Below, in pieces: positions 8,517-17,534 of a stretch of DNA of 64,000 bases (within the stretch, counting starts at the first letter, position 1; each line of letters starts with the position of its first letter). The stretch lies in assembly GCF_004331675.1 (NCBI RefSeq), contig NZ_SJSN01000010.1, forward strand, positions 178,668 to 242,667. The letters run 5' to 3'. The notes beneath the pieces were generated by a model. That model did not search any database, was not told the origin of the DNA, and saw only the letters and a list, made by a program, of their open reading frames with translations. The DNA is from Pedobacter frigidisoli. GTDB lineage: Bacteria > Bacteroidota > Bacteroidia > Sphingobacteriales > Sphingobacteriaceae. The position numbers and the translations under genes are program-made.

Positions 8517-9179
8517 ATGAAAATACTACTGTTTTACCTGTTATTTTTATTGGCGGGCCAGCGTGCTGTTGGCCAGATCTATGTGGATCCGGCCACCTCC
8601 GCAGCGGTTGCCGCCCATGCAGGCGTCATCAATTCACAGCTGAATGCAACCACTGATAAGCTCACGCTGATTCAGCGTGCCCAGTTGGCCATTACCGGGG
8701 AACTTGTGGTGGTCAACAGCCTGCAGCAGGACATCTACCGGGGCTTGAGCGAGGTTTCCTCGGTCATGCGCTCGCTGCTCTCGGTCCAGGATATCTACTC
8801 GATCTCGGAGGATATCGTAAGCGATCTCAACAAGAGCCTGGCCATATCCCGAGATAATCCCGCATTGCTATTATTTGCCGAATCGGGGGCTAGGGAGTTC
8901 AAGGCCCGCGCCACCAGGCTGGCGGCAGAGGTCAGCAGCTTTGTGCTGCTTGGTGGCAAGAACAATTTGATGGATTCAGGTGAAAGGGCCAAACTCCTCA
9001 ACAGGATCGTCAACGAGCTCAGCATCATCCGCGGGGTATCATACGGGATTTACCGGGCGATGTTCTGGGCCAGGCAGCGCGGGATCTGGAATTTGCTGAA
9101 CCCCTATGCCAGCTTTATCAATACCGACAGGCGCATTGCCGATCAGATCCTTTCACAAACAAAGACCCTCAGGCCATGA
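8517..9179 (+). CDS. Secreted transfer-operon protein, paralog 1 of 3
   Basis: A 220-residue protein with a signal peptide ending near AVGQ (residue 20). The mature part is helical, with conserved stretches GLSEVSSVMRSLLSVQDI, PALLLFAESG and NPYASFINTDRR near the C-terminus. It shares these with the gene at 9836 and more weakly with the one at 9176. It sits where traI (DUF4141, thought to be VirB5/TrbJ-like) is found in related operons, and a periplasmic role in the mating channel is plausible. The family is not certain. Its stop overlaps the next ATG (ATGA). Confidence 0.6.
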   Translation: MKILLFYLLFLLAGQRAVGQIYVDPATSAAVAAHAGVINSQLNATTDKLTLIQRAQLAITGELVVVNSLQQDIYRGLSEVSSVMRSLLSVQDIYSISEDIVSDLNKSLAISRDNPALLLFAESGAREFKARATRLAAEVSSFVLLGGKNNLMDSGERAKLLNRIVNELSIIRGVSYGIYRAMFWARQRGIWNLLNPYASFINTDRRIADQILSQTKTLRP

Positions 9180-9829
9180 AAGCACTACCTATTCTACTAC
9201 TGCTAAGTACCTGGTCTGCAGTCAGCTTCGCCCAGCTCAATGTTGCGCTTTTACACCAGCTTATTGCCGATAGCAAGTCCGAGCACCAGCGGCAGATCTC
9301 TGCGCGAGACCATCAGGCCCTGACAAGCGCAAATGAGTCCATGAACAGCTCCTCGCTCTCCCGGCTAAAGAGCGAATATGCAAGGATCCAGTCCAGGTTT
9401 ACCACTTTGGGCAGCGCGATCGATCTGCTGCAGATCTCATCAGAGAGCGGCCCCATACTCTCACACATTGCGGAAAGTCAAGCAGCCATTATCTCCTATT
9501 GCAGCTCAGATCCACTGCTCATCCCGTTGGCCGCTTCGGGACAGATAGACCTGGTGGACCGCTCCCAGCTCCTGCTGAGGTACATTTATGGGCTCGCCCT
9601 GAGCGCCGGGGACCTGGGACAGATGCGGCAGAGCGATCGAAAATTGCTCTTTTCCTTCGTCATCAGTGAGCTAAAGGAGATTCGTGGCGCAGCGCGTGGC
9701 CTGCAGTCATGCCTGCAGTTCGCCTTAAGATCCAAAAAAGGATCCTCGGGCATTTTCCCTTCCTTTCTGGAAAGGGACCGCGTGCTTATCGAGAACATCC
9801 TGCGCAATTCCAGAACACTCAAAAACTAA
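9176..9829 (+). CDS. Secreted transfer-operon protein, paralog 2 of 3
   Basis: A 217-residue protein with a signal peptide ending near SFAQ (about 20). It is helical and serine-rich, and the most diverged member of the triplet. It keeps the ending motif FLERDRVLIENIL...RTLK, where the others have FINTDRR...KTL. It also keeps a central ISELKEIRGAARGL segment that corresponds to VNELSIIRGVSYGI in paralog 1. It starts by ATGA overlap with paralog 1 and lies 6 bp before paralog 3. The function is unknown; a VirB5-like or structural periplasmic role is possible. Confidence 0.55.
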   Translation: MKALPILLLLSTWSAVSFAQLNVALLHQLIADSKSEHQRQISARDHQALTSANESMNSSSLSRLKSEYARIQSRFTTLGSAIDLLQISSESGPILSHIAESQAAIISYCSSDPLLIPLAASGQIDLVDRSQLLLRYIYGLALSAGDLGQMRQSDRKLLFSFVISELKEIRGAARGLQSCLQFALRSKKGSSGIFPSFLERDRVLIENILRNSRTLKN

Positions 9830-9835
9830 GGTCCT

Positions 9836-10501
9836 ATGAAAAACTTGATCCTATTGCTGTTGCTGCTATCTAGCTGCATCCAGCTCCATGCGCAGCGGGT
9901 TGTGATCGACCGAAAACACCTGGCCATTGTCAATGAGAACGGGGCGGTCCGCCTGTCCTCAGAGATGGCCCATACTGCTCAGCTTAAAGGGATTGGTGAG
10001 CGCCTTGCAGATATTAAGCTCAATCTTGGCGCGGTGGCACTGAGCGAGGAGATGATCTACCGCTCGCTGAGCGAGGTGAATCAGGGGCTTCGCGATGCAC
10101 TCATCGTGCGTGATATTGGCCAGATTGCTGCAGGCATATTTTCTCAAAGTGAGCAGATCCTGGCATTGGCCAGGGATCATCCCCAGCTGCTGCTATTTGC
10201 GGAGGAGTCCTGCCGTCAACTGAAGTCCAGGGGGATGAGGCTGGTGAGTGAGGTGGGTGAGCTCGCGCTCAAGGAGCAATATGGGCTCCTGTTAGATCAG
10301 CAAAAACGCGATGCATTGCTCAAAAAGATATCCCTGGAGCTCAAGGTCATCCGGGCACTGCTCTACAGCATCAGCAAGACCATGTACTGGGCAAAGGTCA
10401 ACGGACTGCTCAAGAGCGCAAATCCCTATGGTGGATTCATCAATACCGATAGGCGCCTGGCCGAACAGATTTTATCAAACTACAAAACCTTAAAGAGATG
10501 A
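9836..10501 (+). CDS. Secreted transfer-operon protein, paralog 3 of 3
   Basis: A 221-residue protein with a signal peptide ending near LHAQ (about 19). It is closest to paralog 1. Shared landmarks are YRSLSEVNQGLRDALIVRDI, PQLLLFAEES, SLELKVIRALLYSI and NPYGGFINTDRRLAEQIL. The stop overlaps the next start (ATGA at 10498). Three related genes in a row, all exported, suggest a duplicated periplasmic or pilus-tip component of the mating apparatus. I cannot name the family with confidence. Confidence 0.6.
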   Translation: MKNLILLLLLLSSCIQLHAQRVVIDRKHLAIVNENGAVRLSSEMAHTAQLKGIGERLADIKLNLGAVALSEEMIYRSLSEVNQGLRDALIVRDIGQIAAGIFSQSEQILALARDHPQLLLFAEESCRQLKSRGMRLVSEVGELALKEQYGLLLDQQKRDALLKKISLELKVIRALLYSISKTMYWAKVNGLLKSANPYGGFINTDRRLAEQILSNYKTLKR

Positions 10502-11271
10502 AAAAGATCATTTTATTACTGACGTTTTTCTTAGCCGTCAAGGGGCTATCTGCCCAGCGTACCATTACCGACCGGAACATCATCAACCAGCAGGAACGCA
10601 TGGTGTTCAAGTCCTGGGACCCAGCTAAGTTTACCCCGACCCCTGGTTTTCTGGGACTAAATCCGGAATACTGGCTGACCTGGGCATTGCACCCAAACTA
10701 TCCCAAGACCGATCTGCGCCCGCTCTCACCATTTGGTCCACAGACCCAGCGGATCTCGCTCGTGCTGGCCATGGGGCAGACCGATAATGCCTATAAGCGG
10801 CACAGCGATACCCTTGCCCAGACAGCCGCAATACGGGCCGCCGGTCACTTGGGGGCACTCAGTCCAGCCGATCCGCTCTGGCAACTTTATTATAGCGCGC
10901 AGCTCAGCGAGCTCATAAATGGATCACCGAGAAGTGCCCTGGACGGACTGGATGCTCAGCTCGGTGGATTTCTGGTTTCCTCAGGCCTGTATTCCTGGTA
11001 TACCCAGGAGCGGGAAAGTCTTCTCGAACGGCTAGAGATTATCAGGAATGCAGATATGGAAAGGGGATCCAGGATCATGGGGTATCACCGGCTTCTCTCT
11101 GAGTACCGAAAGCTTAAGGCTACCTGGCAGCAGCGAAAGTCAGCTGCCAGCAAACAGGTTAGCCTCTCTGGCCTTAGCGAGCGAATGCACGGAAAATCTT
11201 CTGGGATAAGGCTCAAGGGTAGGAGCGATATAGAGATTGCGGACGAGATTTTAGCACATTCAAAACTTTAG
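10498..11271 (+). CDS. Secreted protein of the transfer operon, unknown family
   Basis: A 257-residue protein with a signal peptide ending near LSAQ (about 19). The mature N-terminus resembles other Bacteroidetes conjugation proteins in having a FKSWDPAKFTPTPGFLGLNP / YWLTWALHPNY stretch. The C-terminal half is a long helix with many charged residues. The last residues (RSDIEIADEILAHSKL) echo the DRR-ADQIL ending of the three preceding paralogs, so it may be distantly related or use a shared docking end. It overlaps the preceding gene by ATGA and is followed 4 bp later by TraJ. Confidence 0.55.
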   Translation: MKKIILLLTFFLAVKGLSAQRTITDRNIINQQERMVFKSWDPAKFTPTPGFLGLNPEYWLTWALHPNYPKTDLRPLSPFGPQTQRISLVLAMGQTDNAYKRHSDTLAQTAAIRAAGHLGALSPADPLWQLYYSAQLSELINGSPRSALDGLDAQLGGFLVSSGLYSWYTQERESLLERLEIIRNADMERGSRIMGYHRLLSEYRKLKATWQQRKSAASKQVSLSGLSERMHGKSSGIRLKGRSDIEIADEILAHSKL

Positions 11272-11275
11272 GGAT

Positions 11276-12412
11276 ATGGAATACGCAAATATAATCAGTG
11301 CCAGCTTACTGCAGGTACAGCATACGCCCGTTAACGTGCCAGGCTCGTTTAAGGATACCTTTAACTTTCTGCAGGGTAACGGGGTCTATGATGACGGTAT
11401 GATGCATTTCTTGAGGAACATGAAGTCTCAGATCTGGACCCATTACGATGCCTTTATTGCTGATGCGCAGGCCCTTGCCGCCATCTTTATGCTCATCTTC
11501 TTTGCCATCAAGAGCTACGAGATGATTTCAGGGGACAGAAAGTTGGAGGTCATGCCGCTGCTTCGCCCCTTTGGACTCTCGATGATCATCCTTTGGTGGC
11601 CCATCTTTACCAGGGTGGTCGCCTTTCCTACCGAAGTGGTGGAAAACAGGACATCAGAGATGTTTGATGAGAGCCAGAGCAACATCAATGAACTCCGGAT
11701 GGAGCGGGCAAAGCTCATGGTCGATGTGGCCGATCAGCTCCTAAAGGTACAGGCCGAGACCGAGACGGCCAAGACCGAGGCCGATACCTGGTATGAAAAT
11801 GCCTGGGAATCTGTGCAGAGCTCGGTCAAGGAGGGCTTTTCCCAGGTCTGGAACCCCATTGTAGAGATGAGGAACCGCCTGCAGATCTCCCTGCAGCTCT
11901 ATGGCGCTGCGCTGCTGGAAACCCTTGCGATATGGATCTTAAGGATCAGTGTATATGTCATCTTTATCGTGCAGATCATCTTTTCCACGATACTGATCAT
12001 CCTGGGGCCCTTTTCGGTCTCTGCGAGCATCCTGCCCATGTTCCGCAATTCATTTCCAGAATGGATTGCCAGGTTCATCTCTGTCAACCTGTATTCCGGG
12101 ATCGCCTATCTGGTGATGTATATTGCCTCCCTTTTTCAGCACTATGCGCTGGAGGCGGAGATTACCCGTTATCAGGAACTGCTTGCCAGTGATGGGGAGA
12201 GTATGGAAAAGCTCAGCTGGTTTGCCGCCAATGGCGTGCTCTCCTTTGGGATAGTCATCATCACCTTCATTATCGGGGCGCTCACCATGTTCACCGTACC
12301 GAGCATCTCCACCTGGATCGTGAGCACCACCGGGGTCAGCAATGCAGCAAGCGTAATGGGCAGCAAGGCCTCGAGCATGGGTACAATGGCCGCGCATGCG
12401 GTGGGAGGGTAG
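11276..12412 (+). CDS. traJ: TraJ polytopic membrane protein (VirB6/TrbL-like)
   Basis: A 378-residue protein with about six membrane helices: near residue 62-78, 95-118, a long hydrophobic stretch at 205-245, then 255-283 and 310-345. A soluble helical segment rich in ET and KTEAD lies between them (about 120-195). The arrangement is that of TraJ of Bacteroidetes conjugative transposons, the inner-membrane channel component. The C-terminal tail is Ser/Ala/Met-rich. The TraK gene follows 4 bp later. Identity as TraJ is supported by topology and by its place between the exported proteins and traK. Confidence 0.85.
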   Translation: MEYANIISASLLQVQHTPVNVPGSFKDTFNFLQGNGVYDDGMMHFLRNMKSQIWTHYDAFIADAQALAAIFMLIFFAIKSYEMISGDRKLEVMPLLRPFGLSMIILWWPIFTRVVAFPTEVVENRTSEMFDESQSNINELRMERAKLMVDVADQLLKVQAETETAKTEADTWYENAWESVQSSVKEGFSQVWNPIVEMRNRLQISLQLYGAALLETLAIWILRISVYVIFIVQIIFSTILIILGPFSVSASILPMFRNSFPEWIARFISVNLYSGIAYLVMYIASLFQHYALEAEITRYQELLASDGESMEKLSWFAANGVLSFGIVIITFIIGALTMFTVPSISTWIVSTTGVSNAASVMGSKASSMGTMAAHAVGG

Positions 12413-12416
12413 GGAT

Positions 12417-13037
12417 ATGTTGATCAAGAATATTGAAGGCAAGATCCGTCTGGCCACCTTTGTCTCGATAAGCAGCCTGCTCATGGCGATGATCATTACC
12501 GGGCTGGTCAGTTACTTTGCCTACCGGCAGGTGAGTGAGGCCAGAAAGCAGATTTATGTACTCGATCAGAATGGCACGCCCATCCGGGCAGGCCAGACGG
12601 ATCTGGCGCTCAACCGCGGCGCAGAGTACAGGGCCCACATCTCCAGGTTTCATCAACTGTTCTTTTCGCTCATTCCCGATGAGAAATATATCGAGGGCCA
12701 GATGCGCCAGGCGATGTACCTGATTGATGAGAGCGGTGCGCAGCAGTACAATAACCTCAAGGAGCGAAGTTTTTTTTCCTCCGTGCTATCCTCCTCTGCG
12801 GTATTGACCCTGCAGACCGATTCGATCCTGCTGGATGAAAAGCGAATGTACTTCCGCTATTACGGTACCCAGCGGATCGATCGTCGCAGCTCGGTGCTGA
12901 CCCGTTCGCTCATCACTGAGGGACACCTGAGCGATCTGGCCGCCCGATCAGAGCAAAATCCACACGCGGTACTCATTACCGGCTGGAAGACCCTGGAAAA
13001 CAGGGACAAGACTACTATTGCCAAGAACCCATTTTAA
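12417..13037 (+). CDS. traK: TraK conjugation protein (VirB8-like)
   Basis: A 206-residue protein; the ATG at 12417 is preferred over an upstream one lying inside traJ. It has one N-terminal membrane helix (about residues 15-38). A periplasmic domain follows with landmarks typical of TraK: LKERSFFSSVLSSSAVLTLQ, YFRYYGTQRIDR and, near the end, NPHAVLITGWKTLENRD. TraK is the VirB8-like assembly factor of the Bacteroidetes T4SS. The next gene starts 10 bp downstream. Confidence 0.9.
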   Translation: MLIKNIEGKIRLATFVSISSLLMAMIITGLVSYFAYRQVSEARKQIYVLDQNGTPIRAGQTDLALNRGAEYRAHISRFHQLFFSLIPDEKYIEGQMRQAMYLIDESGAQQYNNLKERSFFSSVLSSSAVLTLQTDSILLDEKRMYFRYYGTQRIDRRSSVLTRSLITEGHLSDLAARSEQNPHAVLITGWKTLENRDKTTIAKNPF

Positions 13038-13047
13038 CCCATCAGCC

Positions 13048-13452
13048 ATGAAGAACAACCTGATATCCCAGGGGCTGGCCAGCCTGGCCTCTGAGAAAAT
13101 AGATGTTATCAAGACCCGCTCTAGAAAGCTCATGCTCCGCCACCCAGTGAGGATCCTTACATTAATGCTCATCTCTATAGTGATTTCAGCGCTTTGCTGC
13201 TTTACCATATTAAGGCAGCCAAAGCTTCCCGCTCAGGATACTTCGCTCCAGATCCCCGTTTCTAAGGGAGAAGCTCAGGGCGCCATGGATATATTGGGCA
13301 GGTTAGGGGTAGTTATGTCCCTGCAGGCCGAGCTCAAGACCCTGAGCGGAAAGGACTCCCTGAGCGCCTCAGATAGCATCCATCTAGAAAACCTGTTGTC
13401 GCGGCTCAGACAACTCCAAAATCAAAGACCTTATGAAAAAGATAAACCTTAA
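13048..13452 (+). CDS. TraL-like small membrane protein
   Basis: A 134-residue protein. I chose the ATG at 13048 because the alternative start lies in traK. It has a basic N-terminus and one membrane helix (about 38-57, VRILTLMLISIVISALCCFT). The periplasmic part has a heptad-like LSASDSIHLENLLSRLRQLQ segment. Its place between traK and traM matches traL. The protein overlaps the start of traM by 20 bp. The name is positional rather than based on conserved residues. Confidence 0.6.
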   Translation: MKNNLISQGLASLASEKIDVIKTRSRKLMLRHPVRILTLMLISIVISALCCFTILRQPKLPAQDTSLQIPVSKGEAQGAMDILGRLGVVMSLQAELKTLSGKDSLSASDSIHLENLLSRLRQLQNQRPYEKDKP

Positions 13453-14647
13453 CCGTCCAAGATATGTACTGCCGATATTGTCCCTGCCCTTTATCCTGAT
13501 CCTTTTTTATGTCTATACCCAAAGCGCTGGCAAATCGCCTGCGCCAGAGATCTCTGGGGACCAGATCAATCCGGATATCGCCAAGGTATCCACCGACATC
13601 AGCGAAAAGGGCCTGGTGGATAAACTAGAGGCCTATCGTGAGCGATACCGTCAGGGCGACGGCTATACCGCAATAGGGACCGTGCAGGAAGCGGACCAGG
13701 CGATCCAGAAAGGCTCATCGGGCTATAACCAGGCGGAAAAGCGGATGCTTGATTCCATCGAGTATGCGCTCAAGTCCGCAGGCTCCCCGGCCCGTTCTTT
13801 TAGCCAGCCGGCTCGCCAGCTCCAAACTCCTCAGCTGAGGGCCAGTCCAAGCCAGAAGATACTCGCGCGGGACCGGGCCCTTGCCTCCGCGCTCAATGCC
13901 ATTGATCAGCAGCAGCGGGGAATTGAGCGGGAAAGACCAAGGCCCCCGCAGGCAGACCCCATGAGCCTCTTTCGAGCGCAGATGGCGCTGGTGGACAGTA
14001 TGGGAAAGGCAAACGATCCGGATTACCAGTCCCGGATCAGAAAGAGCGAAAGGGAAAAGCCTGGCTTAAAGGTGACTGAGACCTCAATCCTGCCCGTCTA
14101 CCCCCTTTCCCTAACCCATCATCCGGACAATACCATTTTCGCTGAACGGCTAACCCAGGCGCATATCCCAGCCATCATAGATGAGCCGCTTACGGCATTT
14201 TCCGGTTCCCGGATCCGCATTCGCGTACTCAGCGATCTACTGGTCGGCAGGATCCAAGTCAAAAAGAATACAGAGCTCTATGGCATCATCAGCGGTTTTT
14301 CTGCCCAAAGGGTATTCATCTCAGTCAGCTCGCTTGGATATCAGGGCGAACTGCTGCCAGTGAGATTGGAGGTATACGATCTTGACGGGATCAAGGGGAT
14401 ATATGTTCCGGCCTCTGCCTTTCGCGAACTGACCCGCGAGCTTGGCAGCAATAGCACACAGGGACTTTCTTTGGAAAGCTCAGGCGAGGAGAATAAACAG
14501 CTGATGAGCATTATGGGACGTATGTTCCAATCCACCAGTGCTGCGCTTAACCGGATGATGCGGCAGAATAAGGCCAAGATCAGCTATGCCACTCACGTGC
14601 TGCTGATCGATCCCGAACAGCTCCAAAAAAGACAAGCTAAACCCTAA
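13433..14647 (+). CDS. traM: TraM conjugation protein (VirB10-like)
   Basis: A 404-residue protein with an N-terminal membrane helix (RYVLPILSLPFILILFYVYT, about 9-28) and a long Pro/Gln/Arg-rich linker (about 100-200). The C-terminal periplasmic domain has VLSDLLVGRIQVKKNTELYG and YDLDGIKGIYVPASAFREL (about 268-330), which are hallmarks of TraM. TraM bridges inner and outer membrane, as VirB10 does. Overlap with the TraL-like gene and a 5-bp gap to traN show a compact operon. Confidence 0.88.
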   Translation: MKKINLNRPRYVLPILSLPFILILFYVYTQSAGKSPAPEISGDQINPDIAKVSTDISEKGLVDKLEAYRERYRQGDGYTAIGTVQEADQAIQKGSSGYNQAEKRMLDSIEYALKSAGSPARSFSQPARQLQTPQLRASPSQKILARDRALASALNAIDQQQRGIERERPRPPQADPMSLFRAQMALVDSMGKANDPDYQSRIRKSEREKPGLKVTETSILPVYPLSLTHHPDNTIFAERLTQAHIPAIIDEPLTAFSGSRIRIRVLSDLLVGRIQVKKNTELYGIISGFSAQRVFISVSSLGYQGELLPVRLEVYDLDGIKGIYVPASAFRELTRELGSNSTQGLSLESSGEENKQLMSIMGRMFQSTSAALNRMMRQNKAKISYATHVLLIDPEQLQKRQAKP

Positions 14648-14652
14648 AGACC

Positions 14653-15489
14653 ATGAAGAATATCATATTTGTTATTGCGCTGATCTTAACCGGCGCCACT
14701 TGCCCTGCGCAAGAGACCACCAGTAGATTGATCACTGATCTGCCAAAGATCTTTCTCTCCCCGGGACTCTCCTTTCACCTGCAGTCCCCGGAGCCCATTT
14801 CCTATGTGGATATCTCGCCCGGATTTTTGAAAGGGGATCTGCCACTGGCCAATCTGCTGCGCCTAAGGCTGGATAAGGATTCCTGCAGTCAATTATCCCC
14901 TGGGCTCATTGGGAGTATTACCGCAGTGGGAGAGACCTTTATTGCCCAGTACCAGATATTCCTGCTTGATGATGCTGATCTATCCCGCGCCTGCGTGGAG
15001 ATGGAGATTGGTGAGCAACATATGCGCCCAATCGAGAGGTCGGATATCTCGCTATCCTCCGCGCAGATCAGCTCGCATGCACGCTCGCTGCTCTCCCGCC
15101 GGGAATCCAGGCCGCTCCGCTCGGTCAGTAAGAACGGGATATCCCTTTCGCTCAACGGGATCTATACAGCAGCTGACCTGGTATTCTTGGACCTTAACAT
15201 TACAAATCAGGGCAGCATCCCCTATGAGATCGATCAGCTAAAATTTGAGATCGTAGACAAAAAGATCAACAAGGCGACCAGTTACCAGTCCATTCCGCTG
15301 CCCATCCTTTATTCGCTTTATCCCTTAGGTAGCTTTCAGTCCTCTTTCAGGAATATCTACGTGCTAAAAAAGGCCACCTTTCCCGCATTCAAGCAACTAC
15401 TGATCTCACTGAGCGAAACGCAGCTCTCGGGCAGGACCGCGAGTTTGTCGATTGATTATAGGCAAGTGCTGCAGGCAGACACTTTCTGA
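14653..15489 (+). CDS. traN: TraN conjugation protein (DUF4138, VirB9-like)
   Basis: A 278-residue protein with a signal peptide ending near CPAQ (about 20). The body is beta-rich, with PKIFLSPGLSFHLQSPEPI near the N-terminus and YVDISPGFLKGDLPLANLLR. The C-terminal half has KNGISLSLNGIYTAADLVFL and LDLNITNQGSIPYEIDQLKF, the standard TraN/DUF4138 core. As the VirB9 counterpart it would form the outer-membrane-proximal part of the channel with TraM. It is separated by 31 bp from the coupling protein. Confidence 0.88.
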   Translation: MKNIIFVIALILTGATCPAQETTSRLITDLPKIFLSPGLSFHLQSPEPISYVDISPGFLKGDLPLANLLRLRLDKDSCSQLSPGLIGSITAVGETFIAQYQIFLLDDADLSRACVEMEIGEQHMRPIERSDISLSSAQISSHARSLLSRRESRPLRSVSKNGISLSLNGIYTAADLVFLDLNITNQGSIPYEIDQLKFEIVDKKINKATSYQSIPLPILYSLYPLGSFQSSFRNIYVLKKATFPAFKQLLISLSETQLSGRTASLSIDYRQVLQADTF

Positions 15490-15520
15490 CCTTGATTGGA
15501 CAGAAAAAAACAGATAAGCT

Positions 15521-17497
15521 ATGGAAGAAACAAAGGAGCAACAGGGCCTGCACCGTGGCCTGCAGTTTTGCATCTACCTTTCGGTATTCTTGGATCTGGT
15601 CATCTTTATCCATCTACCGCAGGTGCATTTTCTGCCCGGAGGGATCACTGGGGCAGCAGAAAGCTTACTCATAACCTTATCCAGGCTCATGATCTATCAG
15701 CAGCCCCTGTATTCTAGGTGCTTTACGATCTTGCTGGTCTTACTGGTCTCGATCGGTACGCTTGCCAAAAAGGAAAGAGACCTCAATGCCAAGTACTCGA
15801 TCCTATATCCCTTGGCCCTGGGCGGAGGAATGTTAGCTGCAGGACTCTTTATCTTTTCACATCAAACAGGTGAATTCATTAGCGGGTGGTGGGCGACCGG
15901 ATACGGGATCACTGAGCTTTTTGGGGTCATCCTGCTGCACATCGCCCTGGATAACATATCCAAGATCATCAGCTCCAAACTTGGAAAGGACCGCTGGAAC
16001 GTGGAGGAAGAGTCCTTTATGCAGGATACAAGGGAAAAGACCGGGCCTTTTCAGGTGAGTATTCCCTCGCTGTTTTATTACCGGGGCAAGGTGAGAAAGG
16101 GCTATATCAATATTGAGAATATCTTTCGCGGAACCCTGCTCATTGGCACCCCCGGATCTGGAAAGAGTTTTGGGGTCGTCATGCCCTTCATCCGCCAACT
16201 GATGGCAAAGGAGTTTTGCATATGCCTGTACGACTTCAAGTTTCCCGATCTCTCCCAGCTCGCCTATGCCCATTATCTGTCCAACAGGTCCAAGGGGAAG
16301 CTTAAGGGACATGATTTTCATGTCATTAACCTCAATGATGTAGAAAAGAGCAGGAGGCTTAACGTATTGCGACCGGATTATATCCAGACCCTGGCTGATG
16401 CCTCCGAGACTGCCGAGGCGCTGATCGAGGCCTTAAAGAAAGGGGATAAGTCAGGGGGAAGCGATCAGTTCTTTACCCAGAGTGCGGTGAACTTCCTTTC
16501 CGCCTGTATCTACTTTTTCTCCCGCTATCAGAGTGGCCGCTATTCCTCGCTGCCCCATGTGCTCTCCTTTTTGAACGCTTCCTACGACCAGATCTTTTCT
16601 GCGCTGCTGAGTAATCCCGAGCTGCACTCCCTATTGTCCCCATTTATGAGCGCTTACCGGGCCAAGGCATTTGATCAGCTGGAAGGGCAGGTGGGAACGC
16701 TCAAGATCTTTATCTCCAGACTGGCGACCAAGGAAACTTTCTGGGTCTTCTCAGGAGATGATTTCTCGCTAAAGATCAGCGATCCCTCCAGGCCCGCCAT
16801 GCTGGTGCTGGCCAATGATCCCAATACCCAGAATATCAATTCGGCCTGTTATTCGGTGGTACTCAACAGGCTCACCCGGTTAATCAACTCCAAGGGCAAT
16901 CTGCCCAGTGCACTGCTGCTGGATGAGCTGCCCACGATATTTGTACACCGCATCGAGAACCTGATTGCTACGGCAAGATCCAACAAGGTAGCCGTCCTGA
17001 TGGGACTTCAGGAGCTGCCACAGTTTCACCAGCATTACGGGAAAGAGGTTTCTGCCACCATATGTTCAGTAGTTGGCAATGTGCTTTCTGGCTCGGTCAG
17101 GAACAAGGAGACGCTGGACTGGCTGGAAAAGCTTTTCGGTAAGATCAAGCAGACCTCAGAGAGCCTATCCATTGATCGCTCGAAAACCTCGATCTCACTC
17201 AGTGAGCGCCTGGAGCACCTCATTCCCGCGGGCAAGATCTCTGCGCTCAGGACCGGAGAGCTAGTAGGCATCCTGGCCAGAGAGGCGGCCAGTGACTTTG
17301 ATGGGAACTATTTGACCTCGGCGGTAAACTGCCGGGTAAACCTGGATATGGTGGAGATCGAAAAAGAATCAGCAAACTACCCTGCAATGCCCATCTTTTA
17401 TGATTTCAAGGGTAAAAAGTCAGCAGTACTGCTGGAAAACTTTAACCGGATCAACGCTGAGGTTACCGGGCTGCTAAAGCGATTTCCACAGGTATAG
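15521..17497 (+). CDS. Type IV coupling protein (VirD4/TraG-like)
   Basis: A 658-residue protein with four to five N-terminal membrane helices (about 10-165). The cytoplasmic ATPase domain has Walker A, GTPGSGKS (about 207-214), a YDFKFPDLSQLAY strand, and Walker B, ALLLDELPTIF (about 463-473), followed by ATARSNKVAVLMGLQELPQ, the standard VirD4/TraD pattern. It links the relaxase-DNA complex to the mating channel. In Bacteroides elements this protein is often called MobC or TraG; I leave the symbol blank to avoid confusion with the VirB4-type TraG. Confidence 0.92.
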   Translation: MEETKEQQGLHRGLQFCIYLSVFLDLVIFIHLPQVHFLPGGITGAAESLLITLSRLMIYQQPLYSRCFTILLVLLVSIGTLAKKERDLNAKYSILYPLALGGGMLAAGLFIFSHQTGEFISGWWATGYGITELFGVILLHIALDNISKIISSKLGKDRWNVEEESFMQDTREKTGPFQVSIPSLFYYRGKVRKGYINIENIFRGTLLIGTPGSGKSFGVVMPFIRQLMAKEFCICLYDFKFPDLSQLAYAHYLSNRSKGKLKGHDFHVINLNDVEKSRRLNVLRPDYIQTLADASETAEALIEALKKGDKSGGSDQFFTQSAVNFLSACIYFFSRYQSGRYSSLPHVLSFLNASYDQIFSALLSNPELHSLLSPFMSAYRAKAFDQLEGQVGTLKIFISRLATKETFWVFSGDDFSLKISDPSRPAMLVLANDPNTQNINSACYSVVLNRLTRLINSKGNLPSALLLDELPTIFVHRIENLIATARSNKVAVLMGLQELPQFHQHYGKEVSATICSVVGNVLSGSVRNKETLDWLEKLFGKIKQTSESLSIDRSKTSISLSERLEHLIPAGKISALRTGELVGILAREAASDFDGNYLTSAVNCRVNLDMVEIEKESANYPAMPIFYDFKGKKSAVLLENFNRINAEVTGLLKRFPQV

Positions 17498-17534
17498 CTA
17501 AGATTTTCCCTTTCAACATTAAATAAGAAATTTT

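Noticed and set aside
12050..12496. A 148-residue frame opposite traJ/traK
   Set aside because: It is a shadow of two well-supported genes on the other strand.
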